The notes beneath the pieces were generated by a model. It was given only the letters and a program-made list of their open reading frames with translations, did no database searches and had not been told where the DNA came from. This document shows positions 14,807-23,253 of a DNA stretch of 37,903 nt, piece by piece. Every line of letters starts with the position of its first letter. The first letter of the stretch is position 1. The DNA lies in the IMG/VR virus record IMGVR_UViG_3300042353_000105, positions 1-37,903 of that record, one strand, 5' to 3'. The translations under genes and the position numbers were made by a program. Source of the stretch: a virus.

Positions 14807-16183
14807 TTATAGGTTGCCCTCGCTTACCCATGTGCCGGGGGTTCCAGCAACCGTGCAAGCCCATCCTTTAGGCGTGCCAACTGCGGGGCTAATGTTTAGT
14901 ACCCTGTCACCTTGCAAATAGGCAAGTGTTGACGGTGCCGCTGTTCCGTAGAATAAACGGCCAAGCGGCCCTGCACCACGCGACCCATATCTTTGAGGTG
15001 TAAGCCCAGTTACTGTCCCCTTTATATTAGCCAACCAAACACTATTAACAGTTCCAGAGGTTACCCAATCAACGGTATTGTTAACAAGAGTAATACCGAA
15101 AAATTCACAGTTATCAGCGTCTTGGATGCGTATACCAGCGGTTATGGAAGTGTTAATAATTCCATCGTTAAATATGTTTGCCCCGCCAGCTTCTACAATG
15201 GAAACATCAAGGCCAATAAAATTAATATTGCTAAACGTGTTGTTTTGGTTAGACGCGCCGATTTCAATTCCGCTTCCGCCTGTGCCAGCAGGCAGCGGTA
15301 ATGATGGCGGGACAACAGGTTGGATCGTCGAATACAACCCATCAAACAGGTTGTTGTTGTTTGACGCGCCGCTGTTGAGTTTAATTAATTTAGTACCAAA
15401 ATTATATGTGCGAATGTTACGGATGATATTCCGTTTGCAACTATTAGCCAACTCCATAATCACAGGCGTGTAGGATGTAAAATCCTGCCGACACGTTACG
15501 TTCTCAATAATGGCGTCCGTTACGCCATTTAAGAAAAAGCAATTCGTTATGGTTTCGCCGTGCGTGGAGTTGGTAAACAAGCCCAAGCTGCACGATCCGA
15601 CCAAATTAAAATCTGTGGTGTTGCGGTAAAACGTAGTATTGTTGACTATGCACTGAACGCCGTCATTGAACGAAATGCCAGTAACGCAAAATTCAAATGT
15701 GCAGTCAAGAACGCGAACAAAGGATGAGGTGTTCTGTTTGTTGATGCCGTTGGTCAAGCCTGCAAACCAACAGTTTATAAGGCTAACGCCGTTCGAGTTA
15801 GCAAAATAGCAACCATCACCACCATAGCTAGGGGGCGCTGTAGTTGGGCCAAAAAAGCCCATGTTTTCGATTACTACTGAAGGGCCATTTGTTCCTGTCA
15901 GGTCAAAAAGTTTGATCAGGCCAGAGCCCGCAATTTCGGAAATGTTAGTGGCTGTTGGGCCAGAACCGCGGATAACAAAAGATTTATTTGGAAAAGTAAG
16001 CGGTGCTGAGATTTTGTACACCCCCGGCGGGAACAGCAAAATGCCTTCAGCGTTACAAATGGAAGTGATTGCAGCTTGCAGCGCAGCCGTATCATTAGTG
16101 ACACCATCACCTTTAGCGCCAAAATCTTTGACGTTACCTACTGGCCCGTTTATTAAGGAATAAGTAGCTTTTGTAAGTGTCAT
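14807..16183 (-). CDS. Pectate-lyase-fold tailspike without head-binding domain
   Basis: A 458-residue protein. Residues 14-45 read GPVGNVKDFGAKGDGVTNDT, the entry motif of right-handed beta-helix proteins of the pectate lyase 3 / glycosyl hydrolase 28 type. Asn/Thr/Ile-rich beta-helix rungs follow to about residue 390. The C-terminal segment (GRLFYGTAAPSTLAYLQGD and GWACTVAGTPGTWVSEG) is a small domain I recognise at the end of many environmental phage beta-helix proteins. There is no P22-type head-binding domain, so it probably attaches through one of the two neighbouring tail proteins. It likely binds or cleaves host surface polysaccharide. Confidence 0.82.
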   Translation of the reverse strand: MTLTKATYSLINGPVGNVKDFGAKGDGVTNDTAALQAAITSICNAEGILLFPPGVYKISAPLTFPNKSFVIRGSGPTATNISEIAGSGLIKLFDLTGTNGPSVVIENMGFFGPTTAPPSYGGDGCYFANSNGVSLINCWFAGLTNGINKQNTSSFVRVLDCTFEFCVTGISFNDGVQCIVNNTTFYRNTTDFNLVGSCSLGLFTNSTHGETITNCFFLNGVTDAIIENVTCRQDFTSYTPVIMELANSCKRNIIRNIRTYNFGTKLIKLNSGASNNNNLFDGLYSTIQPVVPPSLPLPAGTGGSGIEIGASNQNNTFSNINFIGLDVSIVEAGGANIFNDGIINTSITAGIRIQDADNCEFFGITLVNNTVDWVTSGTVNSVWLANIKGTVTGLTPQRYGSRGAGPLGRLFYGTAAPSTLAYLQGDRVLNISPAVGTPKGWACTVAGTPGTWVSEGNL

Positions 16184-16209
16184 AATAAGTCCTTAAAGGC
16201 AAATGTAGG

Positions 16210-17235
16210 CTATACGGCGTAAGTCATGTTGTAGATTACTGACTGCCCGCTCAGCGTTACGTTTGATACAGCCGCGCCTGCTGCGGTGGCAAAATACATA
16301 ACGCCTGCAACATAATATGTCGGCCCTGCCGCTACGCCAGAGTAATACGCGCCAGCGCATTCAGTTGCAGGCGTAAAAGGCAATCCGCCAATGGCAGCGC
16401 CAGCCGCCGATGCTGTAGCAGGATAGGTCACTTTGACTTGAACCGTAACTATGTTGCCTACGCGAGTGTATTTTGCTGAAACAACTGTAATTGATAAACC
16501 GGCACCTGAACCATCTACAGGCGTCCAATTACCTTCTTCATACCAGTTCAGCAATTCGCTGGTCATGCCTGCCGTGCCAGTGTTTGCGCTGAAGTCGATG
16601 CCTTTGGCAGCAGTGCCGATTACGATGTTGCCTGTATTAACGGTTACATCGCCAGCAGAATTAAGACGCATACGTTCTGCTAAATCAGTTCCACCGCCAT
16701 TTGAAGTCCAAAATGCTAAACCACCACCAAAACTACCATCATTAGCTGTTTTTACGCCTGTAATTTGACCAGTTGCAATTACACTTGAGGGCGTGCCGCT
16801 TGCCCAAGATTGAGCAAAAACAAGGCTAGATCCGTGTGTACCTGCTGTGGCTGAAGATGCGGAAGCGTTTACTACAGCGGCGGCGCCCGAAAAAGAAGAT
16901 GAACTAACGCCGCCTGTATTTGCAATAGCGCCATTAATTTGAAATGTAGTGGCGGGTGTGCTAGTACCAACGCCAACTTTTTGAGCACTGTCAACCCACA
17001 CTGCACCAGTACTGTTTGTCGCAAAACCTAAAGTATTAGCGGAAGGAAGATAAACGCCGTTAGCTGGAACAGTAGCCCCACTAGGTGTAAAACTAGTAGC
17101 CGACACTGAACGACCACTAGTTAAATCACTAACAGCTACTTGTTTAGTAACCCCACTTTGAACAATCGGCAAAACTTCCGTACCCGCTAGTGGGGTAGTT
17201 GATGCTGGTAACCCTGATATTTTTACGTCTGCCAT
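16210..17235 (-). CDS. Tail fibre protein
   Basis: A 341-residue protein. The start MADVKISGLPASTTPLAGTE, then VLPIVQSGVTKQVAVSDL, is a common N-terminal anchoring motif of phage fibres. The middle has the shaft motif VGVGTSTPATTFQINGA. The C-terminal 100 residues (GNWTPV, then YTRVGNIVTVQVKVTYPA and GGLPFTPA) form a beta-rich receptor-binding type domain, a shorter version of which ends the neighbouring 683-residue tailspike. It has an AAGGA ribosome binding site and lies between two beta-helix spikes. It likely forms part of a branched receptor-binding set. Confidence 0.8.
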   Translation of the reverse strand: MADVKISGLPASTTPLAGTEVLPIVQSGVTKQVAVSDLTSGRSVSATSFTPSGATVPANGVYLPSANTLGFATNSTGAVWVDSAQKVGVGTSTPATTFQINGAIANTGGVSSSSFSGAAAVVNASASSATAGTHGSSLVFAQSWASGTPSSVIATGQITGVKTANDGSFGGGLAFWTSNGGGTDLAERMRLNSAGDVTVNTGNIVIGTAAKGIDFSANTGTAGMTSELLNWYEEGNWTPVDGSGAGLSITVVSAKYTRVGNIVTVQVKVTYPATASAAGAAIGGLPFTPATECAGAYYSGVAAGPTYYVAGVMYFATAAGAAVSNVTLSGQSVIYNMTYAV

Positions 17236-17245
17236 GATTTATTCC

Positions 17246-19297
17246 TTAAGAAACAAAATAAGTTGCAGTTACAAGAATACTGCTAGCAAGATTTGTGTTG
17301 TTAGGGGCGTATATCCAAAAAGTACCATCGGCATTTACTTGAACTACACCAGCTACAGCGTCAGATACATTGCTAGAAACCCATGTACCGCTACCCCCAG
17401 TTATAGTGACATAAGTTGTAGGCAAACCTGTCCATTTGTAATAACCGCTAGTCGAACTAAAACCAAGGTTTGTTCCAGTAAATTGTATTTGCATGGTAAC
17501 AACATTACCAACTTGAGTCCATTTTCCTGTTCCAGCAGTCCAAGTTCCGCTAACTGCACTAGCTGTACTAGCCGTAGAGGTAAATGTTCCTGAAGATTGT
17601 CTTGCTAAAGAAGTCGCAACCCCTGTGCTTGCAGTTGCAAAAGTACCATAGTTAAGTATCGAATCCAAGGTTATTGAGCAACCGGAGCCAAGTAAATAAT
17701 AATAACCTGTACTTGATTGACCGCTAGCATAACCAATAGCACTATTAACCACGCTAAGGTTTGAATTTCCAAGAATAGTAAATTGATTGCCACTAGTAGC
17801 TACAAACAATGTTGCTGCGTTCATATTTACTTGTGAATCATTATCTACAAGAACTACTGTTGTAGCTAAAGGACTTTCAGAACCTACGCCACTCATATTC
17901 CATTGAGAAAAACGAATATCATATATAGTGCCTGAACAAGCATCAGCAGCCGTATTAATAGCGGTTGAATAAAGGCTTCTTAATTCATAAGCAATTACTG
18001 TAGAAGCAAACACATAAGTATCTTCTAAAAGGACACTTGTGCCTGATGCAGTCATTGAAAACCCTTTGCTTAAAGGAAATGTCCCGCCTGCCCAAATAAT
18101 TTCTCTAAATGTGGATAAAAAAGTGTTGCCTTGAAACTGCGTGCCAATATCTACGCCACGAATATCTAACTTTTCACAACGAATTTGACCGCAAGCATTT
18201 GTAGCTGCAATACCAAAATCTACGGCAGAAGATGTTGCAGCGCCTTGTAAAGATAAATTGCTAATTGCAACATTGTAAACAGTTTGATCGGCGGTAGGAT
18301 AACTATAACGGCCTAAAATAATAACGGCATCAATAGCTGCCCAGTTACTTCCATCAGCTAAAGTTGTATTGGTGGTTTTTTTAATGATTGAAGCATTAAC
18401 ACCATCGCCGTATAGATAGCTAGCAGAACCAGAATAATTAAAACCACCCCATAATACGATTGGTTTAGTAGTTTTATAAATACCTGCGGGTACGTAAACA
18501 GCAGAAATATCATTAGTAAAAGCATAATCTACCGCATTTTGAATAGCATCAGTATCGTCAATAGCGCCATCGCCTACAGCACCGAAGTCCTTAACACTTA
18601 TAAAATCGCGCATTTTGTCTTGCGCGGATCGGGCTACAGCGCCGGTTCCAGATTGTTCAAAGCCGATCCAATCAGACCCGTCGTTATCAGCCAAATCTTG
18701 CACAACGCCGGTCTGACCGTTAAATCCGGTAAAGGTTACGATGGACGCGTCTACAGAGCCAGTAGTTGTCTGGATTGCTGTGGTAAACTTGACTTCGCCG
18801 CCGACGTGTACGCCAGACGTAAACGTTACGGTGTCGCTGTCTGTTTCCAGATAGCTATCACCGACATACTGGTTTACGCCGTCGATGTAGACGGTGAGCG
18901 AGTTCGTGCCGGGCGTGTAGTTGATCGTCGATAGGTTGAACACAGTCTGGTTTGCTGTGGCCGTCTGAACTTCTTCTTGAATAGTGTAGTTAACAAAGTT
19001 TGAGTTAATACCCGTAATGTTGTCGTAAGTGCCAATCAAAATAGCTGTCGCTGTTTCGATGACAAACTTATAGACCAGACCGTCAGTCAGCCAAATCTCA
19101 CCGCCCGGTACGCGTCCTGCGCTATCCAGAATGATAGGGTTCGCGTGCGGCGTAGCGCCAGACGCGCTGGTGTAGACTGCTTGCGGCGTAGTTGTGCCGG
19201 CAGCATAGGTATAAATCTTGCCGCCCGACAGGATAACGCCATTGTTATCAAAAAACTGTGCTGCAAAGCCGCCGATGGGTGAAGGGGTTACTGACAT
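17246..19297 (-). CDS. Tailspike with P22-like head-binding domain
   Basis: A 683-residue protein close in size to P22 tailspike (666). The N-terminal 95 residues match the P22 tailspike head-binding domain (PIGGFAAQFFDNNGVILSGG, then KIYTYAAGTTTPQAVYTSAS and SAGRVPGGEIWL). A neck region (NYTPGTNSLTVYIDGVNQYV) follows. The beta-helix begins at about 230 with FISVKDFGAVGDGAIDDTD. The C-terminal 110 residues form a separate beta domain (TWTAGTGKWTQVGNVVTMQI). It is expected to be the main spike attached to the tail, bearing polysaccharide-binding or depolymerase activity. Catalytic residues cannot be named from sequence alone. Confidence 0.88.
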   Translation of the reverse strand: MSVTPSPIGGFAAQFFDNNGVILSGGKIYTYAAGTTTPQAVYTSASGATPHANPIILDSAGRVPGGEIWLTDGLVYKFVIETATAILIGTYDNITGINSNFVNYTIQEEVQTATANQTVFNLSTINYTPGTNSLTVYIDGVNQYVGDSYLETDSDTVTFTSGVHVGGEVKFTTAIQTTTGSVDASIVTFTGFNGQTGVVQDLADNDGSDWIGFEQSGTGAVARSAQDKMRDFISVKDFGAVGDGAIDDTDAIQNAVDYAFTNDISAVYVPAGIYKTTKPIVLWGGFNYSGSASYLYGDGVNASIIKKTTNTTLADGSNWAAIDAVIILGRYSYPTADQTVYNVAISNLSLQGAATSSAVDFGIAATNACGQIRCEKLDIRGVDIGTQFQGNTFLSTFREIIWAGGTFPLSKGFSMTASGTSVLLEDTYVFASTVIAYELRSLYSTAINTAADACSGTIYDIRFSQWNMSGVGSESPLATTVVLVDNDSQVNMNAATLFVATSGNQFTILGNSNLSVVNSAIGYASGQSSTGYYYLLGSGCSITLDSILNYGTFATASTGVATSLARQSSGTFTSTASTASAVSGTWTAGTGKWTQVGNVVTMQIQFTGTNLGFSSTSGYYKWTGLPTTYVTITGGSGTWVSSNVSDAVAGVVQVNADGTFWIYAPNNTNLASSILVTATYFVS

Positions 19298-19301
19298 CTA
19301 A

Positions 19302-19463
19302 TTACTCCAGTAGCAACAATCCGCCGTCCTCTTGGACGAGGTTGTCTCCAATTTCAGTCAGCAAATTGCCTTGCACGGTCGCGTCAGCGTAGCCAGACAG
19401 AAAGCTAATAATGCTCCCTAATCCTAAAGAGATACCGTTACGAAGCGCGCCGCCAAAGCCCAT
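19302..19463 (-). CDS. Short hydrophobic-centre protein upstream of tailspike (53 aa)
   Basis: ATG at 19463, stop at 19302-19304. The sequence begins MGFGGALRNGISLGLGSIIS, a Gly/Ser/Ile-rich stretch that could form one amphipathic or membrane helix, and ends in an acidic-leucine tail (NLVQEDGGLLLLE). The start lies only three bases past the stop of the 101-aa gene, and its stop lies four bases before the tailspike start, so it sits snugly in the operon. Function unknown. Confidence 0.62.
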   Translation of the reverse strand: MGFGGALRNGISLGLGSIISFLSGYADATVQGNLLTEIGDNLVQEDGGLLLLE

Positions 19464-19466
19464 TTA

Positions 19467-19772
19467 TCAATTCCGATTAATCGGTTTGCAATACACAGTG
19501 CCGGCTGTTGACACTTGTACTGCACTTACGCGCCAAGGAGCGCCCGACGTGTTGACGGTCAGCACAAAAGGAATTGGTGTGAAAGGTGGGATTGGCGTGC
19601 TGGCGGTCGTAGCAACGGCGCCAACGCCGACTTCGATATAGCAAGCCTGATCCGACCAGACAACGACGCCTTGCGCGCCGGCAGGCCACGCGGACGTATT
19701 GCCAGCAGTGCCGGTATACGCCACATTGTACGAAGGATAATCAGCTTTGCTTAAAGGGTTTAAGAGTTCCAT
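19467..19772 (-). CDS. Small beta-rich virion-region protein (101 aa)
   Basis: Begins MELLNPLSKADYPSYNVAYT, then a Gly/Ala/Thr/Val-rich body including GVVVWSDQACYIEVGVGAVA and PPFTPIPFVLTVNTSG. The pattern suggests a beta-sandwich virion protein. It lies between the Dps-like gene and the tailspike group, with tight spacing on both sides. There are two cysteines but no metal or enzyme motif. Likely a small structural or spike-associated protein; family not recognised. Confidence 0.62.
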   Translation of the reverse strand: MELLNPLSKADYPSYNVAYTGTAGNTSAWPAGAQGVVVWSDQACYIEVGVGAVATTASTPIPPFTPIPFVLTVNTSGAPWRVSAVQVSTAGTVYCKPINRN

Positions 19773-19781
19773 AGCGCGTCC

Positions 19782-20144
19782 TTATGCGAGAAATTTAAGT
19801 TTATACAGCGTGCTGTAATACAGGCCAAAAATCTCGTCGATAATGTTTTGTAAAGGGGTACAATCCTTATCGACAACTTTATACCGCATTTCCTCAAGTT
19901 CGTCTACCTGACCTTCAAGAAACTCGACAATGTTGTTAGTCTTCTTAGCTGACATAAGCGAAATAGGGCCAATTAGGCCGTATTTTCCCTGATAAGCCTC
20001 TGCAAATTTGTCCGCCAGTTCGATGACTTCATCGTAAAACGTGTTCAAAGCAGAGTGCTTGGAGAAGCTGCGCGTGTTCAGGTGCGTCGAGTGAGCCACA
20101 TCGCGCGCGAGAAACAGAGTACCTATAAAATCAGCGCAACTCAT
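19782..20144 (-). CDS. DUF5856-type protein resembling Dps/ferritin
   Basis: A 120-residue all-helical protein. I recognise it as similar to small tailed-phage proteins of unknown function filed as DUF5856. The residues H18, H30, N34, D45 and E49 have the same spacing (12, 4, 11, 4) as the ferroxidase ligands H51, H63, D67, D78 and E82 of E. coli Dps, with N34 replacing one Asp. The following sequence (FYDEVIELADKFAEAYQG) also looks like Dps helix B. Dps proteins oxidise iron and protect DNA. The protein is shorter than Dps (about 160) and lacks a basic tail. It directly abuts the portal gene. Function is inferred from pattern only. Confidence 0.75.
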   Translation of the reverse strand: MSCADFIGTLFLARDVAHSTHLNTRSFSKHSALNTFYDEVIELADKFAEAYQGKYGLIGPISLMSAKKTNNIVEFLEGQVDELEEMRYKVVDKDCTPLQNIIDEIFGLYYSTLYKLKFLA

Positions 20145-22378
20145 TACATCATTCCTTCAGGGGCTTGTTCTGGCATTTCCATTGGCATCTCAGGCTGCTC
20201 ACCCATTTCAGGGGCTTGCTGCATCTGTTCGTCCATCTGCGGTACTTCGCGCATTTCAGGTGAACCGCCGATCAAGTCGCCTGTATCCAGCGCGCCTGCA
20301 ATCGTACCCATGACAATATCCTGAATTTGCTCAGGTGTCATGCTGTTTTGTACAGCAGAGATACGCTTGGTTTCAGCTTCGTAAGCCTGCACTTCAGCCT
20401 TGTACTTGTCGATGGAGATTTTCTGCTGCTCTGCGCTGTCTTGGATGTTTTCCATGATGTCAGAGACACGGTTGAGTTCTTGCGACAAGGCTTCGATCTG
20501 TTGCTTGGCAGCCATGATTTCTGGCGATTGGTCGCCTTCTTCCAAGACTTTCGGGTCAAGGATTTTCTTGAACCGCTTCGCCATTTCCTGCGCTCCGGGC
20601 CAATCCATGTTCTTAATGAACAAATCGCCGGCCACAGTCCAAAGCTGCGGGTTTGATTGCAGGATCATCGACATGGCGTCGAGCGCCTCTTGACGCTTGG
20701 TCATGTAGCCGGGGCCAGTAGTGACCATAACGTCGTATGTGCCGATTGACGGGTTGTAGATTTTTTCGATCAAGCCGCCATTTTGGTCACGAATTTCCTT
20801 GACAGGCTCTTGCTGCATTGGGTCCATTTTGACCATGCTGACTTCGCCATCAACGCCGATGATGCGCGCAATACGCTGTGTGTCGTAAATCTTAGGGATA
20901 ATATCGACAAGCTGGCGGGTAATGTGACGGATCGCACGGGCAAGGTTGTCAACATAGTGGTACGTGCCAACATCGCCCTGCTTTTCGCGTGCGGTAATGG
21001 CTTTTGCAGACCGTTCGTTGCCTTGCGCGCCCAAAGATGCGTCATACTGGCCGGTGGTGGACTTGATGTCCTCACCAGCGCCCATTTTAGCCTGTATCAG
21101 ACCTGTTTGCGGCAGCGGGGGCGCTGCACGCTGCGGAAGCGGCAATACGTTCCCAGCGCCGTCTGTAACGTCTGGGTTGACTTCCAAATACGGCCAGTTG
21201 GTCGTGTTGGCAGTCTTCCACTGGTTCTCGTAGCCTTCAAACTGACCGCCATAGGCAATAAATGGTGCTTTTGGAGCCAGCGCAAGCATTTCTGCCTCTT
21301 GGCTGGTCCAGTAGTTGTACATACGCTGCGCGTCTTTGGCGTTCCGCACCAGACCAGATACGTAAATCTGGCCTTGCACTTCAAATTCATTGCCTACGAC
21401 GCGCACGACAGGTATCCAACTGCCCGGCCACTCGCGTTCGTCAAGCACGTCATAGCCATTGGTCTTCATCCACATGACTTTTTTGCGGTCTACTTCGCGT
21501 GTGCGGACAGGTTTGCCGTACATGGCGCGCAATTGCTTATCCATGTCGGTGTTTTTGAACGCAGATACATTATCGGGGTACAGGTTCAGCGTTTCACGCT
21601 TGCGTTTGTAGTAAAAATACTCCGCAATGCGGACAGTGTCTTCATCAAGCCATGCCGACAGGCTTTCATCGCCAACAGCGGTGGACATGATCGACGAAAT
21701 GGGTGACGCGTCTGGAAATTCGCGCTCATACTCGTCTTTAGTCATATCCTGCGTAACAAAGCACCATTCAGCGTCAGAACCGCATGGGTCTTGGATCGTT
21801 GGGTCCATGTAAACACTAAACGAGTTGCGGACGCGCATAATGCGAACGTCTTGGTCAAAGGTTTCTTCGTTACAATATTCTGTAATTAGACGAATGTAAC
21901 CTTCACCATACGTTACTTGGTTGTCGCAGGCGGTGTCGTAGGCTACGTCCGCGTCGGACATATATTCGATGTGCCGCACAACGCCGTCAAAAATAGCTGC
22001 CACTTCAATGTCAGCGTTGTCATCGACGGGTATTACTTTACCGGCTGGGCGGTTCTGACGCTGCTCGTTCGTCACCTGACGGACGTGCTGTGGCAGTTTG
22101 TTGATTGTCAAGCAGGGACGTGCGTTGATCGTCTGGCCCTGCACCGCGCCGCGGGTCGCCAATACGTCGGCTGGCCACTGCCACTGGTTGTCAGGGCTGC
22201 CAGCCATAAACCGCAGATCGTCTAGTTCATCTTCACGGCTGTCTGACAGCGCAGCCATACCCATCTGCATACGATGGCGCATAGTTGCCATTGTATCTGG
22301 ATCGCCCCGCGTGTTCGCTGGATCGCTACCGATGTCAGCTACGTCGCCTACTTTGTTAATACCTGTCGGATCAGCCAT
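20144..22378 (-). CDS. Portal protein, P22 family
   Basis: A 744-residue protein (P22 portal is 725). Family features are clear: an N-terminal region with DDLRFMAGSPDNQWQWPADV, then RPCLTINKLPQHVRQVTNEQ, CDNQVTYGEGYIRLITEY and a long C-terminal helix with repeated Gln and Glu. The very end is a Met/Glu/Pro-rich tail (PEMPMEMPEQAPEG). It forms the 12-fold ring through which DNA enters and leaves the head. It lies downstream of terminase and four short basic genes, and touches the start of the Dps-like gene. Confidence 0.93.
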   Translation of the reverse strand: MADPTGINKVGDVADIGSDPANTRGDPDTMATMRHRMQMGMAALSDSREDELDDLRFMAGSPDNQWQWPADVLATRGAVQGQTINARPCLTINKLPQHVRQVTNEQRQNRPAGKVIPVDDNADIEVAAIFDGVVRHIEYMSDADVAYDTACDNQVTYGEGYIRLITEYCNEETFDQDVRIMRVRNSFSVYMDPTIQDPCGSDAEWCFVTQDMTKDEYEREFPDASPISSIMSTAVGDESLSAWLDEDTVRIAEYFYYKRKRETLNLYPDNVSAFKNTDMDKQLRAMYGKPVRTREVDRKKVMWMKTNGYDVLDEREWPGSWIPVVRVVGNEFEVQGQIYVSGLVRNAKDAQRMYNYWTSQEAEMLALAPKAPFIAYGGQFEGYENQWKTANTTNWPYLEVNPDVTDGAGNVLPLPQRAAPPLPQTGLIQAKMGAGEDIKSTTGQYDASLGAQGNERSAKAITAREKQGDVGTYHYVDNLARAIRHITRQLVDIIPKIYDTQRIARIIGVDGEVSMVKMDPMQQEPVKEIRDQNGGLIEKIYNPSIGTYDVMVTTGPGYMTKRQEALDAMSMILQSNPQLWTVAGDLFIKNMDWPGAQEMAKRFKKILDPKVLEEGDQSPEIMAAKQQIEALSQELNRVSDIMENIQDSAEQQKISIDKYKAEVQAYEAETKRISAVQNSMTPEQIQDIVMGTIAGALDTGDLIGGSPEMREVPQMDEQMQQAPEMGEQPEMPMEMPEQAPEGMM

Positions 22379-22383
22379 TGTGG

Positions 22384-22524
22384 TTACTTTTTACCTTTTT
22401 TAGCGGATTCACGCTTTACGCTGTACGCGATTGCGACCGCCTGTTTAACAGGTTTTCCGGCGTTTACCTCTGCCTTGATGTTCTTGCGGAACGCGGCTTT
22501 GCTGGGCGACTTAACCAGAGGCAT
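22384..22524 (-). CDS. Short basic protein upstream of portal (46 aa)
   Basis: ATG at 22524, stop at 22384-22386. The protein MPLVKSPSKAAFRKNIKAEV continues with NAGKPVKQAVAIAYSVKRES and a Lys-rich end. I recognise this small family (KxxxxKNIxxExxxGKPxKQAVAIAxSV) from many phage genomes, where it lies near terminase or portal. The basic charge suggests nucleic-acid or acidic-scaffold binding. Function is not known. Confidence 0.82.
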   Translation of the reverse strand: MPLVKSPSKAAFRKNIKAEVNAGKPVKQAVAIAYSVKRESAKKGKK

Positions 22525-22525
22525 T

Positions 22526-22828
22526 TTACTTCTTCTTTGTTGGCGTTGGCTTGTACGCAGTAGTGGTGCGAATAATAGCCTGTTGTTTAGCAGGAATAAT
22601 TTTTGCTACCGGTTTAACCGGTTTGGCGGGGGCAACGCGCAGCACTGCTGGGCGAGCGCCGCTTGGGCTTGTCGTACCTTCGCGCTTCATGATCTTTTCA
22701 GCGGCTGCTTTGCGGAGAGCAGCGACGCCGGGGCCTATACCAAGGTCGGCATCTGTTGCGCGGCGACCAGAACTGTCGGTTGGACGCGACGAAATATTCT
22801 CACGCATTGTTGGCTTTTTGCCTGCCAT
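22526..22828 (-). CDS. Basic, disordered protein near portal (100 aa)
   Basis: Starts MAGKKPTMRENISSRPTDSS and is rich in Lys, Ala, Pro, Thr and Arg with low hydrophobicity, so it is probably mostly disordered. One helix-prone segment (GPGVAALRKAAAEKIMKREG) lies in the middle. The end is PTPTKKK. It is the third in a chain of four short basic genes between terminase and portal. It may bind DNA in the head. No family recognised. Confidence 0.68.
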   Translation of the reverse strand: MAGKKPTMRENISSRPTDSSGRRATDADLGIGPGVAALRKAAAEKIMKREGTTSPSGARPAVLRVAPAKPVKPVAKIIPAKQQAIIRTTTAYKPTPTKKK

Positions 22829-22990
22829 TTACTTACCCTTCTTAGCTGGTTTTTTAGCGGTTTTGGCGCTTTCTTTGAAAGCCTTGGCTGTAGGGGCGCC
22901 TTTAGTGCCCGGCTTACGCATTTTTTCGCCTGACCCAGCAGCAATGCGGGCTTTCTTGGCGTGGATGTTGGCATATAGTCCGGGTTTCAT
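22829..22990 (-). CDS. Short basic Lys/Ala-rich protein (53 aa)
   Basis: The protein reads MKPGLYANIHAKKARIAAGS, then GEKMRKPGTKGAPTAKAFKE and a Lys/Ala tail. I recognise this as a common small phage protein of unknown role. The start at 22990 gives an ATGA overlap with the preceding stop; an ATG two codons upstream (22996) is also possible. The next gene's ATG follows its stop directly. Basic charge suggests nucleic-acid binding. Confidence 0.8.
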   Translation of the reverse strand: MKPGLYANIHAKKARIAAGSGEKMRKPGTKGAPTAKAFKESAKTAKKPAKKGK

Positions 22991-23253
22991 GGGCATTTCC
23001 ACCTTCTCAAACTTGCTTTGGCACGTTCGCCATCTTTAGCCTTGGCAGCCACTGCACCCATACGCGCGCAAAATGACGCTTTACGTCCTGCGTCAGCCTT
23101 TGTCTTCGGGCTGGGCGCAGGCGCCTTTAGTTTGCTGCCTGTTGCAGCGTTGTACTTGGCTCTGCCAGCAGCGGTCAGTCCCGCACCCTTAGACACAGGC
23201 AACTTTTCGCCACGGCCTACGGACAACGACACAGATTTTTTCTTGCCTGCCAT
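22987..23253 (-). CDS. Small basic protein after terminase (88 aa)
   Basis: Begins MAGKKKSVSLSVGRGEKLPV, then GAGLTAAGRAKYNAATGSKL, followed by SPKTKADAGRKASFCARMGA and ending RAKASLRRWKCP. This is a widespread small phage protein family found near terminase and portal genes. It has two cysteines (in SFCARM and RWKCP) and a strongly positive charge. Its start codon coincides with the terminase stop region at 23253. The role is unknown; a DNA-binding or packaging-associated part is a reasonable guess. Confidence 0.85.
   Translation of the reverse strand: MAGKKKSVSLSVGRGEKLPVSKGAGLTAAGRAKYNAATGSKLKAPAPSPKTKADAGRKASFCARMGAVAAKAKDGERAKASLRRWKCP

Noticed and set aside
16205-16213. Additional copy of the 9-mer gtaggctat near the fibre gene stop
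   Set aside because: A single isolated copy is consistent with chance in a genome of this size and lies across a stop codon, with no second copy nearby.
14807-19297. Diversity-generating retroelement acting on the receptor-binding genes
   Set aside because: There is no reverse transcriptase gene and no template repeat that I could see.
20783-21706. Plus-strand open frame of 307 codons opposite the portal gene
   Set aside because: A shadow of the portal coding frame; no start signal or domain, and the portal itself is certain.
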